Of a DNA stretch of 64,000 nucleotides, positions 51,053 to 60,575 are shown one piece after another. Both the position numbers and the translations under genes were made by a program. Every line of letters begins with the position of its first letter. The first letter of the stretch is position 1. The DNA is from Osedax fenrisi. Lineage: Eukaryota > Annelida > Polychaeta > Sabellida > Siboglinidae. The DNA is taken from positions 6,635,223 through 6,699,222 of the forward strand of contig OZ025245.1 of the NCBI GenBank assembly GCA_964019155.1, written 5' to 3'. The notes under the pieces were generated by a model, which was not told the origin of the DNA, ran no database searches, and was given only the letters and a program-made list of their open reading frames with translations.

Positions 51053-51911
51053 GTAAAATATTTCGCGACGCTTTTTAAAAATAATTTTTGGATATTTGTA
51101 TAGACATTTTTGGAAATTTTTTTGAAATATTTTTATAATTTAAAAAAAATATTTTCGACATTTTAAAAAATATATTTTTGACATATATGTATTTTTAAAA
51201 TATATTTTGTAATATTTTGAAATATATTTTGTATTTTTTTAAATATTTTGTTATATTTTTGAAATAATTTTTGAAATATTAAACAAATAATAATTCAGAA
51301 TAAAGAATAGCTATAATTAATACATAACAGATAGAAAAACAATCAAAAACCGAGCAAAGACGTGTCGGGTACGGCTAGTATACATATATTTGTAGACTAT
51401 AAATTATAAATATATGGATATATTGATAGAAAAAGATGTGTTTCACCATAGATTTAGAGTTTACAATATCAAATATAAATCTATGCATTTAATTCTGTAT
51501 TATACTGTATGCTGTAATATACAAAGCTTATAATCTTTGTTAATATTTATCAACAATTTAATTTAAAATTAATTTGAAATATAATTTGTTCCTAAATCAT
51601 ATAATTCAATTTCGAAGACATTAAAGTACAACAAAATAGTAAGTAGACATATTATTATATTATATAATAATATAATTGTATATATATACCGTTGTAACTA
51701 TTTATTAGTTTAGTATTTAAGTTATTTAAAACATAAATTTATTTAAAATATTAAATATCCGATATTTAATATTAATAATATCATATTTAATATGATATAA
51801 TATGATATTATTATAATTATTATATCTTTATTATAAAAGGGGTTTAACTTTAACTTTAAAGTTTAACTCTAAATATTTTAATCCAACATTTAAAATAAAA
51901 TAATGCTTATC
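51053..51911. other. AT-rich sequence with degenerate TTTTGAAATATTTT repeats
   Basis: From 51060 to 51290 an A/T minisatellite-like series of TTTTGAAATAT / TTTTTAAAATAT words fades into unique AT-rich DNA. No gene seen. An ATTATAAAAGGGGTTTAAC word at 51831 resembles the end of the inverted-repeat element at 51912. Confidence 0.55.
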
Positions 51912-52086
51912 TGTAAAAGGGGTTTCCCACAAACTCGAATGTAACTATGAACTCAAATAATTAGGTGTACAAGTTTTACACTATAAAACACTTTTTAGTA
52001 GATTTAAATAATATAGTTAAACTTTAACCTCTAATAATTAGAGTTAATAATTGCGTTCGAGTTGGTGTGAAACTCTTTTTATAATA
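51912..52086. mobile_element. Short inverted-repeat element (~175 bp)
   Basis: The left arm (GTAAAAGGGGTTTCCCACAA followed by ACTCGAATG) pairs imperfectly with the right arm (GCGTTCGAGTTGGTGTGAAA followed by CTCTTTTTAT), extending inward to ATAATTAG / CTAATAATTAG. Non-coding. A MITE or decayed foldback; no clear target duplication. Confidence 0.6.
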
Positions 52087-52432
52087 ACGATATAATAATT
52101 ATATATTATATAATATAGTTAATAAAATAATTGTATTTTAATTTTTGTTGTATATTATATAATATATACGTATAACATAATATATTATATATTATAATTA
52201 TATATGTAATGAGTTATTTAAGTGTGATAAAAAGTCTTTATTTTACCATAATTATTTTATTCAATTAATAATTGTGATAAAAATACTTTATTTTATCATA
52301 ATTATTTAATAATTATGATAATTATTATTAAGCCGTTCGGTTTCATGTTGATACTGATACAATATCGATAATGTTAAATTTAATTTAATTATAATAGTCA
52401 AAGACGTTATATTTATGTATAGGCTTCGCCTC
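52087..52432. other. AT-rich spacer
   Basis: Contains a direct repeat of a ~40-bp block (GTGATAAAAAGTCTTTATTT at 52227 and GTGATAAAAATACTTTATTT at 52274). No gene. Confidence 0.5.
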
Positions 52433-52435
52433 TTA

Positions 52436-52771
52436 AGCTAAGGTCACACCAATAATCCGTACGATGTATCCGTACGGATAACCCGAACGGATTGAAAATC
52501 CGAGAATATTAGCTTAATTTAGGTGTGAAGTCAATTTTAAATGTTCGGATAAATCCGTACGGATTTATTTACGACATATTCTATAAAATCCGAGCACTGA
52601 ACGGCATTATGAAGGAATATGAGGAATTTGAATGCACGAAACACGGCGTGCATCACACGGCGTGCGTTATACTCAGATTTTCTCTCCGGATTTATGAATG
52701 CTTTAAATATATTTTATTTTAAAATATATATCTGCGGAATATCCGTACGGATTCTTGGTGTGAACTTAGCT
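52436..52771. mobile_element. MITE with TTA target duplication, PIF/Harbinger-like
   Basis: Terminal inverted repeats AGCTAAGGTCACACC (left) and GGTGTGAACTTAGCT (right) are flanked on both sides by TTA (52433-52435 and 52772-52774), the 3-bp TWA duplication of PIF/Harbinger elements. The 336-bp interior contains several copies of the palindromic word ATCCGTACGGAT (near 52468, 52554 and 52741), close to both ends. An internal open frame is not credible as a gene. The target duplication makes the boundaries secure; the superfamily is inferred. Confidence 0.85.
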
Positions 52772-52774
52772 TTA

Positions 52775-53140
52775 GGTGTCTATTATAATAGTCATTGACT
52801 CAATGATTATAGTATAATCAATATTTGTTTATGTATATCATTATGATATATTATAATCATATAAAGTATATGTAATTTTTTAGAATACACTTAATTAAGT
52901 TACACATGTAATAATTGTATTAACGTGTTATCAGAGTTATAGACGTAGATATTTAAAAATAGAATCGCGTGAGAGCTTTACATAACGAGAGAGATCATTC
53001 TAAATAGATCACTAAATTACGTATACATTTTATATGTTCATAATTATTATTCATTACATATAATTATTATAATAATATAGTATATTTAACATAAGAAATA
53101 TATATTCTAGTAATTTGTTTATTATATTTTATTTTTATAG
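52775..53140. other. AT-rich spacer
   Basis: Nothing recognised on either strand. Confidence 0.5.
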
Positions 53141-53606
53141 TATACTCAAAGATTTTGCGAAGCAAAGATATAACACTCTCTATGTATGCAACGTAATTTA
53201 GTAATATCCCCAGCCACTGCTAGCAGCAGTATCGAAATCACTGAAATAGATTTAGGTTCGGCTCTGTTTGCATACAACAATGTTTTCATTGCTCTATTAA
53301 ATTACATGTAATATAAATTAACTTTTACTTACTAAATATATACTTATAGCATTTAAAGCATAAATATCATATTTGTTTGTTATATATTAGTAATGAACAC
53401 TTAGTTTTCATCATATAAATATTAATTGAAAGCATATTATTTAACATTTTAAAAGTGTATAGTTAAATACGAATTTACATTATAAACAACACAAAGTTCC
53501 TAAAAGTAACCCGCTATAGGTGGCACCAGGGTATTTTGTATACAAATTCGAATTACACGATTTCGCGTAAGTGTTATATCTTTCCTTGGGAAAATCTTTG
53601 GTATAC
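53141..53606 (-). mobile_element. MITE family copy 2
   Basis: Reverse complement of the element at 44820-45285 over its full length with scattered substitutions and small indels. Left end CAAAGATTTTGCGAAGCAAAG, right end GGGAAAATCTTTGGTATA. Shared interior words include GCTAGCAGCAGTATCGAAAT and CTAAAAGTAACCCGCTATAG. Both flanks show TATA. Confidence 0.9.
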
Positions 53607-54044
53607 TTATGAATTAGTGTAATTATTATACTATATTTATAAATATATATGTTTATCCTATCAAAGTTAATTTGAAATTATAATAAATATGAAAATATAA
53701 AATGTATACCAAATTTCGCGATCTATTTAAAACCGTAACTATTGTTATATAGATCGCTCGCGCGATTATATTTTTAATATATACTACTATAGCTAGGATT
53801 CAATTTATAATTGATTAGTTTTTTTTAAATATTAATATTAATTATACCTATATTATATACTAAATAATATGTAAGGTAACCACTGATCTCGTTCGGAGTG
53901 TTTTAATTTGGTTTGTTGATTTAATGTTCAATATCAATTCTTCTATTTATAAATAATTATTTAAATTAACATTGTGCGAGATCAATGGAATCCATATATA
54001 ATACTATAGTAAATATATATATATATGTAATATATATATATATA
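53607..54044. other. AT-rich spacer
   Basis: No gene; a GATCGCTCGCGCGAT word near 53752 is the only GC-rich spot. Ends in a TA tract that served as the gypsy target. Confidence 0.5.
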
Positions 54045-54130
54045 TGTTATAGAGTGAGTCATGATAGATTTATATTGTACAAGAGCGCCTCGACTGCGAA
54101 TGTATATTGTAGATAGCGCAATCGGTATTC

Positions 54131-54138
54131 TATAAATA
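54131..54138 (+). promoter_or_regulatory. LTR TATA box
   Basis: TATAAATA about 85 bp into the LTR; conserved in the 3' LTR at about 59281. Position fits a U3 core promoter. Confidence 0.6.
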
Positions 54139-54297
54139 CACTGCCACTATCCGATGCACTGGAGTGGAACGCGTTCACTAAATAGTGATCCGCGTTTATG
54201 TTATTTGTTTCAGTATGATTTTGGACACAAAACGTAGTGTCATTTATTTATTAACTAGAATATATAATCGACGAACCCGCATACACGGTTGATACTG

Positions 54298-54303
54298 AAT
54301 AAA
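54298..54303 (+). terminator. LTR polyadenylation signal
   Basis: AATAAA in the R/U5 part of the LTR, repeated in the 3' LTR at about 59448, where it would direct 3'-end formation of the element's RNA. Confidence 0.55.
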
Positions 54304-54448
54304 GTTGATTAAAACAGAAACACAGTTGTTCTTTCTTCTGTGGATAACAGTACCACGTCTATACGGCGACCGTAAAACATTGGTTACAGCGGCATCCTGT
54401 TTAATCAAAGCAGTATATCAAGAAGGCCGTGTTTTGCCATCAGGAAGA

Positions 54449-55106
54449 GCAGCCGACGAGAAACCCGGAAGTACACACGGTACCCGGTAACGCAGCAGAC
54501 GAGAAACCCGGAAGTACACACGGTACCCGGTAACGCAGCAGACGAGAAACCAGGAAGTACACACGGTACCCGGTAACGCAGCAGACGAGAAACCCGGAAG
54601 TACACACGGTACCCGGTAACGCAGCAGACGAGAAACCCGGAAGTACACACGGTACCCGGTAACGCAGCAGACGAGAAACCCGGAATTACACACGGTACCC
54701 GGTAACGCAGCATACGAGAAACCCGGAATTACACACGGTACCCGGTAACGCAGCATACGAGAAACCCGGAAGTACACACGGTACCCGGTAACGCAGCAGA
54801 CGAGAAACCCGGAAGTACACACGGTACCCGGTAACGCAGCAGACGAGAAACCCGGAAGTACACACGGTACCAGGTAACGCAGCAGACGAAACCCGGAAGT
54901 ACACACGGTACCTGGTAACGCAGCATACGAGAAACCCGGAATTACACACGGTACCCGGTAACGCAGCAGACGAGAAACCCGGAAGTACACACGGTACCCG
55001 GTAACGCAGCCGACGAGAAACCCGGAAGTACACACGGTACCCGGTAACGCAGCAGACGAGAAACCCGGAAGTACACACGGTACCCGGTAACGCAGCAGAC
55101 GAGAAA
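54449..55106 (+). repeat. 43-bp tandem array in the gypsy leader, 15 copies plus a partial
   Basis: Units starting GACGAGAAACCCGGAAGTAC lie at 54455, 54498, 54541, 54584, 54627, 54670, 54713, 54756, 54799, 54842, 54885, 54926, 54969, 55012 and 55055, with a partial at 55098. The period is 43 bp apart from one 2-bp deletion in the eleventh unit. Each contains the palindrome GGTACC within CACACGGTACCCGGTAACG. Variants (AAGTAC/AATTAC, CAGACG/CATACG) are scattered. The array lies between the primer-binding region and gag and is much GC-richer than the genome. On the minus strand it has no stop in any frame, giving a 270-codon repetitive frame that I consider an artefact. The position parallels the Su(Hw) insulator array of Drosophila gypsy; function here is untested. 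Confidence 0.95.
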
Positions 55107-55219
55107 ACAACAAATATTGGGTTAGTGTATTTATTGAGTGAGTGATTGTGATAGCGACAATATACATTAATTTTGCATTATTTAGAATAATTGATTTAGT
55201 ATAGTAATTACATACTATC

Positions 55220-56029
55220 ATGACTGACACTAAGACACCAGTGGGTAGACCGGCTAAAAAAGATCTTAGTTATGTAAAATTGGTATTTTTCGATGAGGGG
55301 TCGGATGTGGATGAGTGGATAGCGAGTGCAGTGGAATGCATGTCACTTTTAAATTATAAAGGGGAAGAGGCCGCAGCATATATACTATATCATATACGCG
55401 GCGCGGCTAAATTAGAATTATCTATGCTAGGAGAAGGGCTATTGGATAATGAGGTTATATTTAAATCACTGAGAAATAGATGTAGCCAGGGAAAAGCAAG
55501 GGGGATACTTTTAAGAGATTTAGTGGATAGACGTCAGCGTGAAGGGGAAACAATAACATCTTTTGCGGATGAATTACTAAAGTTAGGATTAGCTCTAAAA
55601 GGGGAAGTCGATGGCTGGGAAGCCCTATTGATAGACGTATTTAAATCAAACGTAAAGGATATGGACCTACGAAGGTATCTATTATTAAGTGAAAATAATA
55701 TGAAATTTCAGGAGATTAGGCAGCGTGCGCGAAAATTCGAGGATATAACATATGCTAATGGGGCTTGTTTTAGAGTAGGAGTAGAGGGTAGAGAGACGGT
55801 AGATGCAAGGGATGAGGTAACGCAGCTCAGGGCCAGAGTGCGTGAATTAGAGAACTGTAGTCGTAGACAGCTAGATGATAGAGATATGGGAAGTAACGGG
55901 GTGAATGGTGGGTACAGGAGGAGTAGACAGGTGACAGGGATAAGATGCTATCAGTGTGGTAATATAGGACATATTTCGAGATGGTGTAGAGAAACGGAAA
56001 CCCATTTAAATGGTAACCCATCTCAGTAG
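55220..56029 (+). CDS. gag: Gypsy Gag polyprotein (capsid and zinc-knuckle nucleocapsid)
   Basis: Intact 269-codon frame from ATG at 55220, the first ATG after the leader repeats, to tag at 56027. Residues ~20-180 are helical and charged as in retrotransposon capsid proteins (for example EAAAYILYHIRGAAKLEL around residues 49-67 and GETITSFADELLKLG around 112-126). Residues ~195-215 look coiled-coil-like. A CCHC zinc knuckle, CYQCGNIGHISRWC, occupies residues 243-256 and would bind the genomic RNA. Gag assembles the cytoplasmic particle in which reverse transcription occurs. The pol frame overlaps the gag end by 13 bases in the -1 frame (open from 56017), so a -1 frameshift or reinitiation at the ATG 14 bp downstream could express Pol. 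No classic slippery heptamer is evident in the overlap. Confidence 0.93.
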   Translation: MTDTKTPVGRPAKKDLSYVKLVFFDEGSDVDEWIASAVECMSLLNYKGEEAAAYILYHIRGAAKLELSMLGEGLLDNEVIFKSLRNRCSQGKARGILLRDLVDRRQREGETITSFADELLKLGLALKGEVDGWEALLIDVFKSNVKDMDLRRYLLLSENNMKFQEIRQRARKFEDITYANGACFRVGVEGRETVDARDEVTQLRARVRELENCSRRQLDDRDMGSNGVNGGYRRSRQVTGIRCYQCGNIGHISRWCRETETHLNGNPSQ

Positions 56030-56043
56030 GTCAGGTTACGGGG

Positions 56044-57288
56044 ATGGATAATAGGTCGAATTCCTGGTTAATAGGTGGTTGTCCGCGAGCAGGGGTTAAG
56101 ATTAGTGTAGGGATGAGAGTGAGGGTAGTACAATTTTTAGTTGACACGGGAAGTCAGGTATCAATAATTCCATATAGAATAGTTAAGGAGTTAGGGCTGG
56201 AGGTAATAGAATCCCCACAGCTAAGGTTAAAGGCAGCTAATGGCATGGGAGTACATAATTATGGCAATGTCATGGTAGATATAGAGCTATGGGGAAAGGT
56301 ATTAAAAGGAGTAGGATTGGTAGTTACGAAAACAGATGGGGTATGTATATTAGGGATGAATATTCTTGCAATGATCGAGTATAGTAACTGGGAATTAGGT
56401 AGTAATCACGTAGTAGTTGAATGTGATAAGGGTCTAGATATACATATTGGGTGCGATATAAGAAGTAGAAGGAAGGAGATCAAAGACCTGATTGATCACT
56501 ATCGGGACTTATTTGTGAGGAAAGGTAGTCAGTTAGGGTGTGCTAATGTAGAGACCCATAAAATATGGACAGTTGACGAAGTTCCAGTAGCTCAACCATA
56601 TAGAAGGGTAGTACCGACGGAGGTTGGACCAGTAAAAATGCAAATAGAGGAATGGTGTAGAGATGGAGTTATAGTTAAGTCAAAGAGCGCATATGCCAGT
56701 CCTTTAGTAGTCGTAAAAAAAAGTAATGGGGATCTTAGACTTTGCGTGGACTATCGTAAATTAAATGCTAAAACGGTAAGGGATGCATATCCCATCCCAA
56801 GGGTAGATGATTCATTGAAATCTTTAGAAGGTGCTAAAATATTTTCATGCTTTGACCTTAAATCAGCTTATACGCAAGTAAGATTAGATGTGAAACACCA
56901 ACATAAAACGGCATTTAGTTCGCCATGGGGCCTATATGAATTCACTAGGATGCCATTCGGTTTGGTTAACGCACCCGCGACTTTCCAAAGAATCATGTCT
57001 AATTTATTTAGGGAGGAGATATTTAAGTTTATGGTGTACTACCTAGATGATGTTGTGGTATATTCTAAAACATACGAAGAGCATGTAGAACATGTAGAGA
57101 TAATATTGAAACGATTAGAAAAGGTGGGACTACGGCTTAATAGTAGTAAGTGTAAACTGTTTATGAGGGAGATTACATTCCTGGGTATGAATATTTCGGA
57201 AAAGGGGATTAGGACTAATCAGGAGAAAACACGGGCTATTAGTGAGTGGCCTAGGCCAAGGAATTTAAAAGAATTAAATCTTTTCTAG
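56044..57288 (+). pseudogene. pol: Gypsy Pol, protease and reverse transcriptase part
   Basis: Open for 414 codons. The protease active site VDTGSQVSIIP is at residues ~33-43, with the flap-side CILGMNIL near residue 100. RT follows: LRLCVDYRKLNAKTVRDAYP near residues 235-255, FDLKSAYTQVRLD near 275-288 (first catalytic Asp), FGLVNAPATFQRIM near 306-320 and YLDD at residues 333-336 (57040-57051). The connection ends at TFLGMNIS near 378-386. A single-base loss in an A-run at 57276-57278 shifts the frame, and the reading stops at 57286-57288. The RNase H region continues in another frame. Homopolymer context means either real decay or a sequencing slip. It lies 14 bp after gag. Confidence 0.9.
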
Positions 57289-57708
57289 GAGTAGGGTCTT
57301 ATTATAGGAAATTTATTAAGGGATATTCAACATTAGGGTCACCATTAACGTTATTAACTAAGTCTGGAGAGGGGAAGGGTAGGATTTCTAAGAGGAGAAG
57401 TAGGATAATTAATTTAGAATGGAATGATGAGTGTGAGGTGGCCATTAAATCTTTAAAATCAAAGATTATAGAGGCACCGGTACTAAGTTTACCAAAATAT
57501 GGGTTTCCCTTTATTTTAGAGACCGATGCCTCGAACGTTGGTCTAGGGGCCGTGTTAAGTCAGAGAATAGATGGTAAATTATGAACAATAGCATTCGCGA
57601 GTAGAACTCTTAGTACAGGGGAGAAAAATAAAGCTAATTACTCTTCAAAAAATACTAGAGTTTATAGCGATAGTTTGGGCAGTATCTGATAAATTCAGAC
57701 ATTATTTA
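57289..57708 (+). pseudogene. pol: Gypsy Pol, connection and RNase H N-terminal part, broken
   Basis: The reading continues in a second frame from about 57279 with SFLGVGSYYRKFI, and reaches the RNase H start at about 57520 with LETDASNVGLGAVLSQ (catalytic Asp in TDAS). A tga at 57582-57584 interrupts it. A second single-base slip in the A-run at 57647-57652 returns the frame to that of the protease-RT part, giving LEFIAIVWAVSDKFRHYL before 57709. The two shifts are compensatory in frame. Confidence 0.85.
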
Positions 57709-58707
57709 ATGGGATCCAAGTGTACTGTATATACGGATAATAGTGCTGTGGCGTATATATCAAGGAAAGGGGAGTTGACAGCGTTAGAGCAAAGATGGGT
57801 AGCTCGATTGGCACCGTTTGACTTAGATATAAAGTATAGAGCAGGAAGCTTAATTCAGGTGGCCGACGCATTGTCTAGGAAACGAAGTAGTGAAGTAGAA
57901 GGGGAGGATATTATGATATTATATGAAGATGACCTAGAGGTTACTGAGGTTAAGGTAGTACAGGATATTAGCAAAGAAGAGTTAAGGAAATATCAGTTAG
58001 AAGAGAGAGACTTAAGTAAGATTATAGGAGAATTAGAGTCGGGACATCCGAAAGGACACTATAGAATAATAGATGGTATATTATACATGGGTAGAGAGAA
58101 TGGTAATGATGTTCTAGTAGTGCCAAGGGTAATGATTAAAGAAATATCAGTAGGATTACATGATAAGAATGGGCATCAGGGGATAGACCGTACTGTATCT
58201 CTGATAAATAGTAGATATACATGGAAAGGTAGATATAAAGATGTAAAGGAATATATACTAAAGTGTGAAGTATGTCAGATATCGAAGCAAGGTAGAATAC
58301 CTAGAGTAGAGATGGGATCACTAGTGGCATCTAGACCTCTAGAATTAGTATTTCTAGATTTTGTGGGATTAGATAAGGCTTCAGATGGAAGGGATAGCGT
58401 CTTGGTTATTACCGACGCATATACAAAATTAGCAAAGGCAGTACCCACTAGGAACCAATTGGCCGTAACAGTAGCAAAGATATTGATGAACGATTGGATT
58501 TTCTGCTATGGGATCCCATTAAGGATACATACGGACCAGGGGAGGAATTTCCAATCAGAAGTAGTTCGAGAGATTTGCAAATTATTTGGTATAAGACAGA
58601 GTAGGACAAGTCCCTATCATCCGGAGGGTAATGGTCAATGCGAGCGAATGAATAGGTTAATAATTACTATGTTAAGGACTCTTTGTAGCGAGGAAAAAAG
58701 TCAATAG
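57709..58707 (+). pseudogene. pol: Gypsy Pol, RNase H end and integrase
   Basis: Begins inside RNase H (VYTDNSAVAYI, residues ~5-15; RAGSLIQVADALSR near 44-57). The integrase zinc domain follows: H-x4-H in LHDKNGH and C-x2-C in KCEVC near residues 155-190. The catalytic core D-D-E residues appear in VFLDFVG (Asp near 58356), IHTDQGRNF (Asp near 58534) and NGQCER (Glu at 58642-58644). The frame ends in a tag at 58705-58707. Downstream the same frame continues open, so this is a premature stop inside integrase and not its true end. Integrase inserts the cDNA; this copy would lack the C-terminal domain unless the stop is read through. Confidence 0.9.
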
Positions 58708-59145
58708 CCAATACATCTACCGAAATTAATTCATGCTTATAACTGCACTCCGCATAAAACCACAGGGTTTTCACCATTCTTTCTGATTTTTGGCCGGGAG
58801 GAAAATCTACCTGTAGACACACAAATGGGTTTAAGTAGGAGAAATGTAGAAAGTGATTGGGTTTGGGAGACTAGTAAAAAGATGGGTGAAATTAACCGGC
58901 GGGTTCTCAAATTACTAGGGGAAACTAATAGAGGTAAGGAGGAATCGAGTGATGATCTCGAAGTTGGGTGTGAGGTATTAGTAAAAAATAGAGTATTAGG
59001 CAGGCGGAAATTAGCGAATATTTGGGGCGATGTAAGTTGGACGGTAGAAAGTAAAGTAAGAGATACGTCTGCATATATGATAATGAGAGGGGGGTTAAAA
59101 AGGGTTGAGAATCGAAGCAATTTGAGAAAGGTGACATTTAAGTAG
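58708..59145 (+). pseudogene. pol: Gypsy integrase C-terminal part after the stop
   Basis: Same frame as the upstream integrase, open from 58708 to the tag at 59143-59145. It starts with the conserved post-core segment (IHLPKLIHAYNCTPHKTTG), then FSPFFLIFGRE. The chromatin/DNA-binding C-terminal domain follows, with RKLANIWGDVSWTVES and ENRSNLRKVTF near the end. The frame ends about 34 bp before the purine tract and 47 bp before the 3' LTR, so no env gene fits. Confidence 0.88.
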
Positions 59146-59178
59146 GGCAGTGAAAATGTTGGGGCAACATTTTTTTTT

Positions 59179-59192
59179 GGAGTAGGGGTGGA
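59179..59192 (+). promoter_or_regulatory. Polypurine tract
   Basis: GGAGTAGGGGTGGA, mostly purine, directly adjoins the 3' LTR start at 59193 and is preceded by a T-run; the expected primer site for plus-strand DNA synthesis. Confidence 0.75.
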
Positions 59193-59529
59193 TGTTATAG
59201 AGTGAGTCATGATAGATTTATATTGTACAAGAGCGCCTCGACTACGAATGTATATTGTAGCTAGCGCAATCGGTATTCTATAAATACACTGCCACTATCC
59301 GATGCACTGGAGTGGAACGCGTTCACTAAATAGTGATCCGCGTTTATGTTATTTGTTTCAGTATGATTTTGGACACAAAACGTATAGTGTCATTTATTTA
59401 TTAACAAGAATATATAATCGACGAACCCGCATACACGGTTGATACTGAATAAAGTTGATCAAAACAGAAACACAGTTGTTATTTCTTCTGTGGATAACAG
59501 TACCACGTCTATACGGCGACCGTACAACA
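59193..59529 (+). repeat. 3' LTR
   Basis: 337 bp; matches the 5' LTR with about six substitutions and a TA insertion in the ACGTATAGTG word. Ends ACAACA, then a TA tract. Confidence 0.93.
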
Positions 59530-60149
59530 TATATATATATATATATATATTATAGATATTTTGTATTTATATCAATTTATATAGTATACATAATAAATAT
59601 ACATACAACACATCATAACAAACTCGTACTGAATAATTTGTTCAAAATCACTAAAGTAACATGATTTTTAAATTCGCTTATGGAGTGCATCGTGGTATTG
59701 CAGTTTTCATAGATGGGTGCCAACGATATTTCTGAGCAATGTAGTCTATCATTTCAAAGTGTGGATAATGTGGGTATGACTATGTTTATGGCTAGAGATA
59801 GTATATTGGTAGAGATTATATTATCTTATACATTACTTATTCAATAATAAAATAATGTAGTTTATAACATTTTTTATTTGGTTATCTTATTTTATTTGCT
59901 AGCTTGAATATATTCTATTTATAAAAATATGTGAATATAGGTTGTTAGCAATAAAACACGTATTTTTAAATCAAAGGTTACAGACTGTTAGAAAATATTA
60001 ATATTTTCAACTATATATTATGATAAATATAAACTTAATTCATCAACAGCAGTCCATGATATTCAGTAACGTGCTGCATTAGAGATGACAACATCAACCT
60101 ATGACATTTCTTCTTCAAGATGACAATAACGTTAGCAAATATTTATACT
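59530..60149. other. AT-rich spacer with a short dispersed repeat
   Basis: TA microsatellite at 59530-59550. Around 60068-60115 the words GTGCTGCATTAGAGATGACA and TTCAAGATGACAA recur, reordered, near 60955-61005 (TTCAAGATGACAA and GTGATGCATTAGAGATGAAA). Two fragments of an unknown element flank the MITE at 60150. Confidence 0.5.
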
Positions 60150-60575
60150 TATACCAAAGATTTTTCGAAGCAAATATATAATACTATTCCTACTATTCCC
60201 TATATATGCAATGTAATTGATAAATACTACTGCCGCTGCTAGCTTGTAGTATCATATCACTGACATATATTTAGGTTCAGCGCAGTTTTAATACAACAAT
60301 GTTTTCATTGCTCTATTAAATAACATTCAATATAAATTAGATTTGCTCGCCAAATAGATATTTATAGCATTTAAACAAATATATCATATTACTTTATTAT
60401 ATATTAGCAATGAACATTTAGTTTTCATCATATATATAATAATTTAAAGCATATTATTTAACAATTTAAAAGTGTATAGTTTGATAAGAATTTACATTAT
60501 AAACAACATGTGATTTGTAATACAAAATTGAATTACACGATTTCGCGTAAATTTTATATCTTTACTGAATATGCT
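60150..60575 (-). mobile_element. MITE family copy 3, right end decayed
   Basis: Matches copy 2 (53141-53606) in the same orientation: CCAAAGATTTTTCGAAGCAA at the left, then GCTGCTAGC, CAACAATGTTTTCATTGCTC, GAATTACACGATTTCGCGTA. It is more diverged and has lost ~20-30 bases of the middle (the CCCGCTATAGG part). The right TIR is reduced to TTTTATATCTTTAC. Confidence 0.85.

Larger units (their letters stand above)
54045..54379 (+). repeat. 5' LTR
   Basis: 335 bp, TG...CA ends. Contains a TATAAATA box at 54131-54138 and an AATAAA signal at 54298-54303, so U3-R-U5 layout is plausible. Followed by TTGGTTACAGCGGCATCC, where a primer-binding site should start (TGG at 54381); I could not match it to a specific tRNA. 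Confidence 0.93.
54045..59529 (+). mobile_element. Ty3/gypsy LTR retrotransposon, complete length, recently inserted
   Basis: Two LTRs (54045-54379 and 59193-59529) begin TGTTATAG and end ACA. Between them are a leader with a 43-bp repeat array, gag, protease-RT-RNase H-integrase in gypsy order, and a purine-rich tract (GGAGTAGGGGTGGA, 59179-59192) abutting the 3' LTR. No env-like frame is present between integrase and the 3' LTR. By eye the LTRs differ by six substitutions and one 2-bp indel (~2%), so insertion is recent. It sits in a TA tract with TATA on both sides, so the target duplication is ambiguous. Pol has two frameshifts (near 57277 and 57650) and stops at 57582 and 58705, so this copy is not autonomous as sequenced. 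The coding strand is purine-rich and C-poor. Confidence 0.95.

Noticed and set aside
52525..52722. 65-codon frame in the TTA-flanked MITE
   Set aside because: Starts at GTG inside a non-autonomous element; no transposase motif.
54380..54400. Assigning the gypsy primer-binding site to a particular tRNA
   Set aside because: TGGTTACAGCGGCATCC begins with TGG as expected, but I could not match it reliably to a tRNA 3' end from memory.
54405..55230. Long minus-strand open frames (up to 270 codons) with a 43-residue period
   Set aside because: A 43-bp unit with no minus-strand stop in any frame gives this automatically; start is GTG and no known protein pattern is visible.
59146..59192. Possible env gene in the gypsy element
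   Set aside because: Only about 47 bp separate the integrase stop from the 3' LTR.
58737..59210. 157-codon minus-strand frame over the integrase C-terminus
   Set aside because: Antisense of the purine-rich integrase frame, which has clear homologous motifs on the plus strand.
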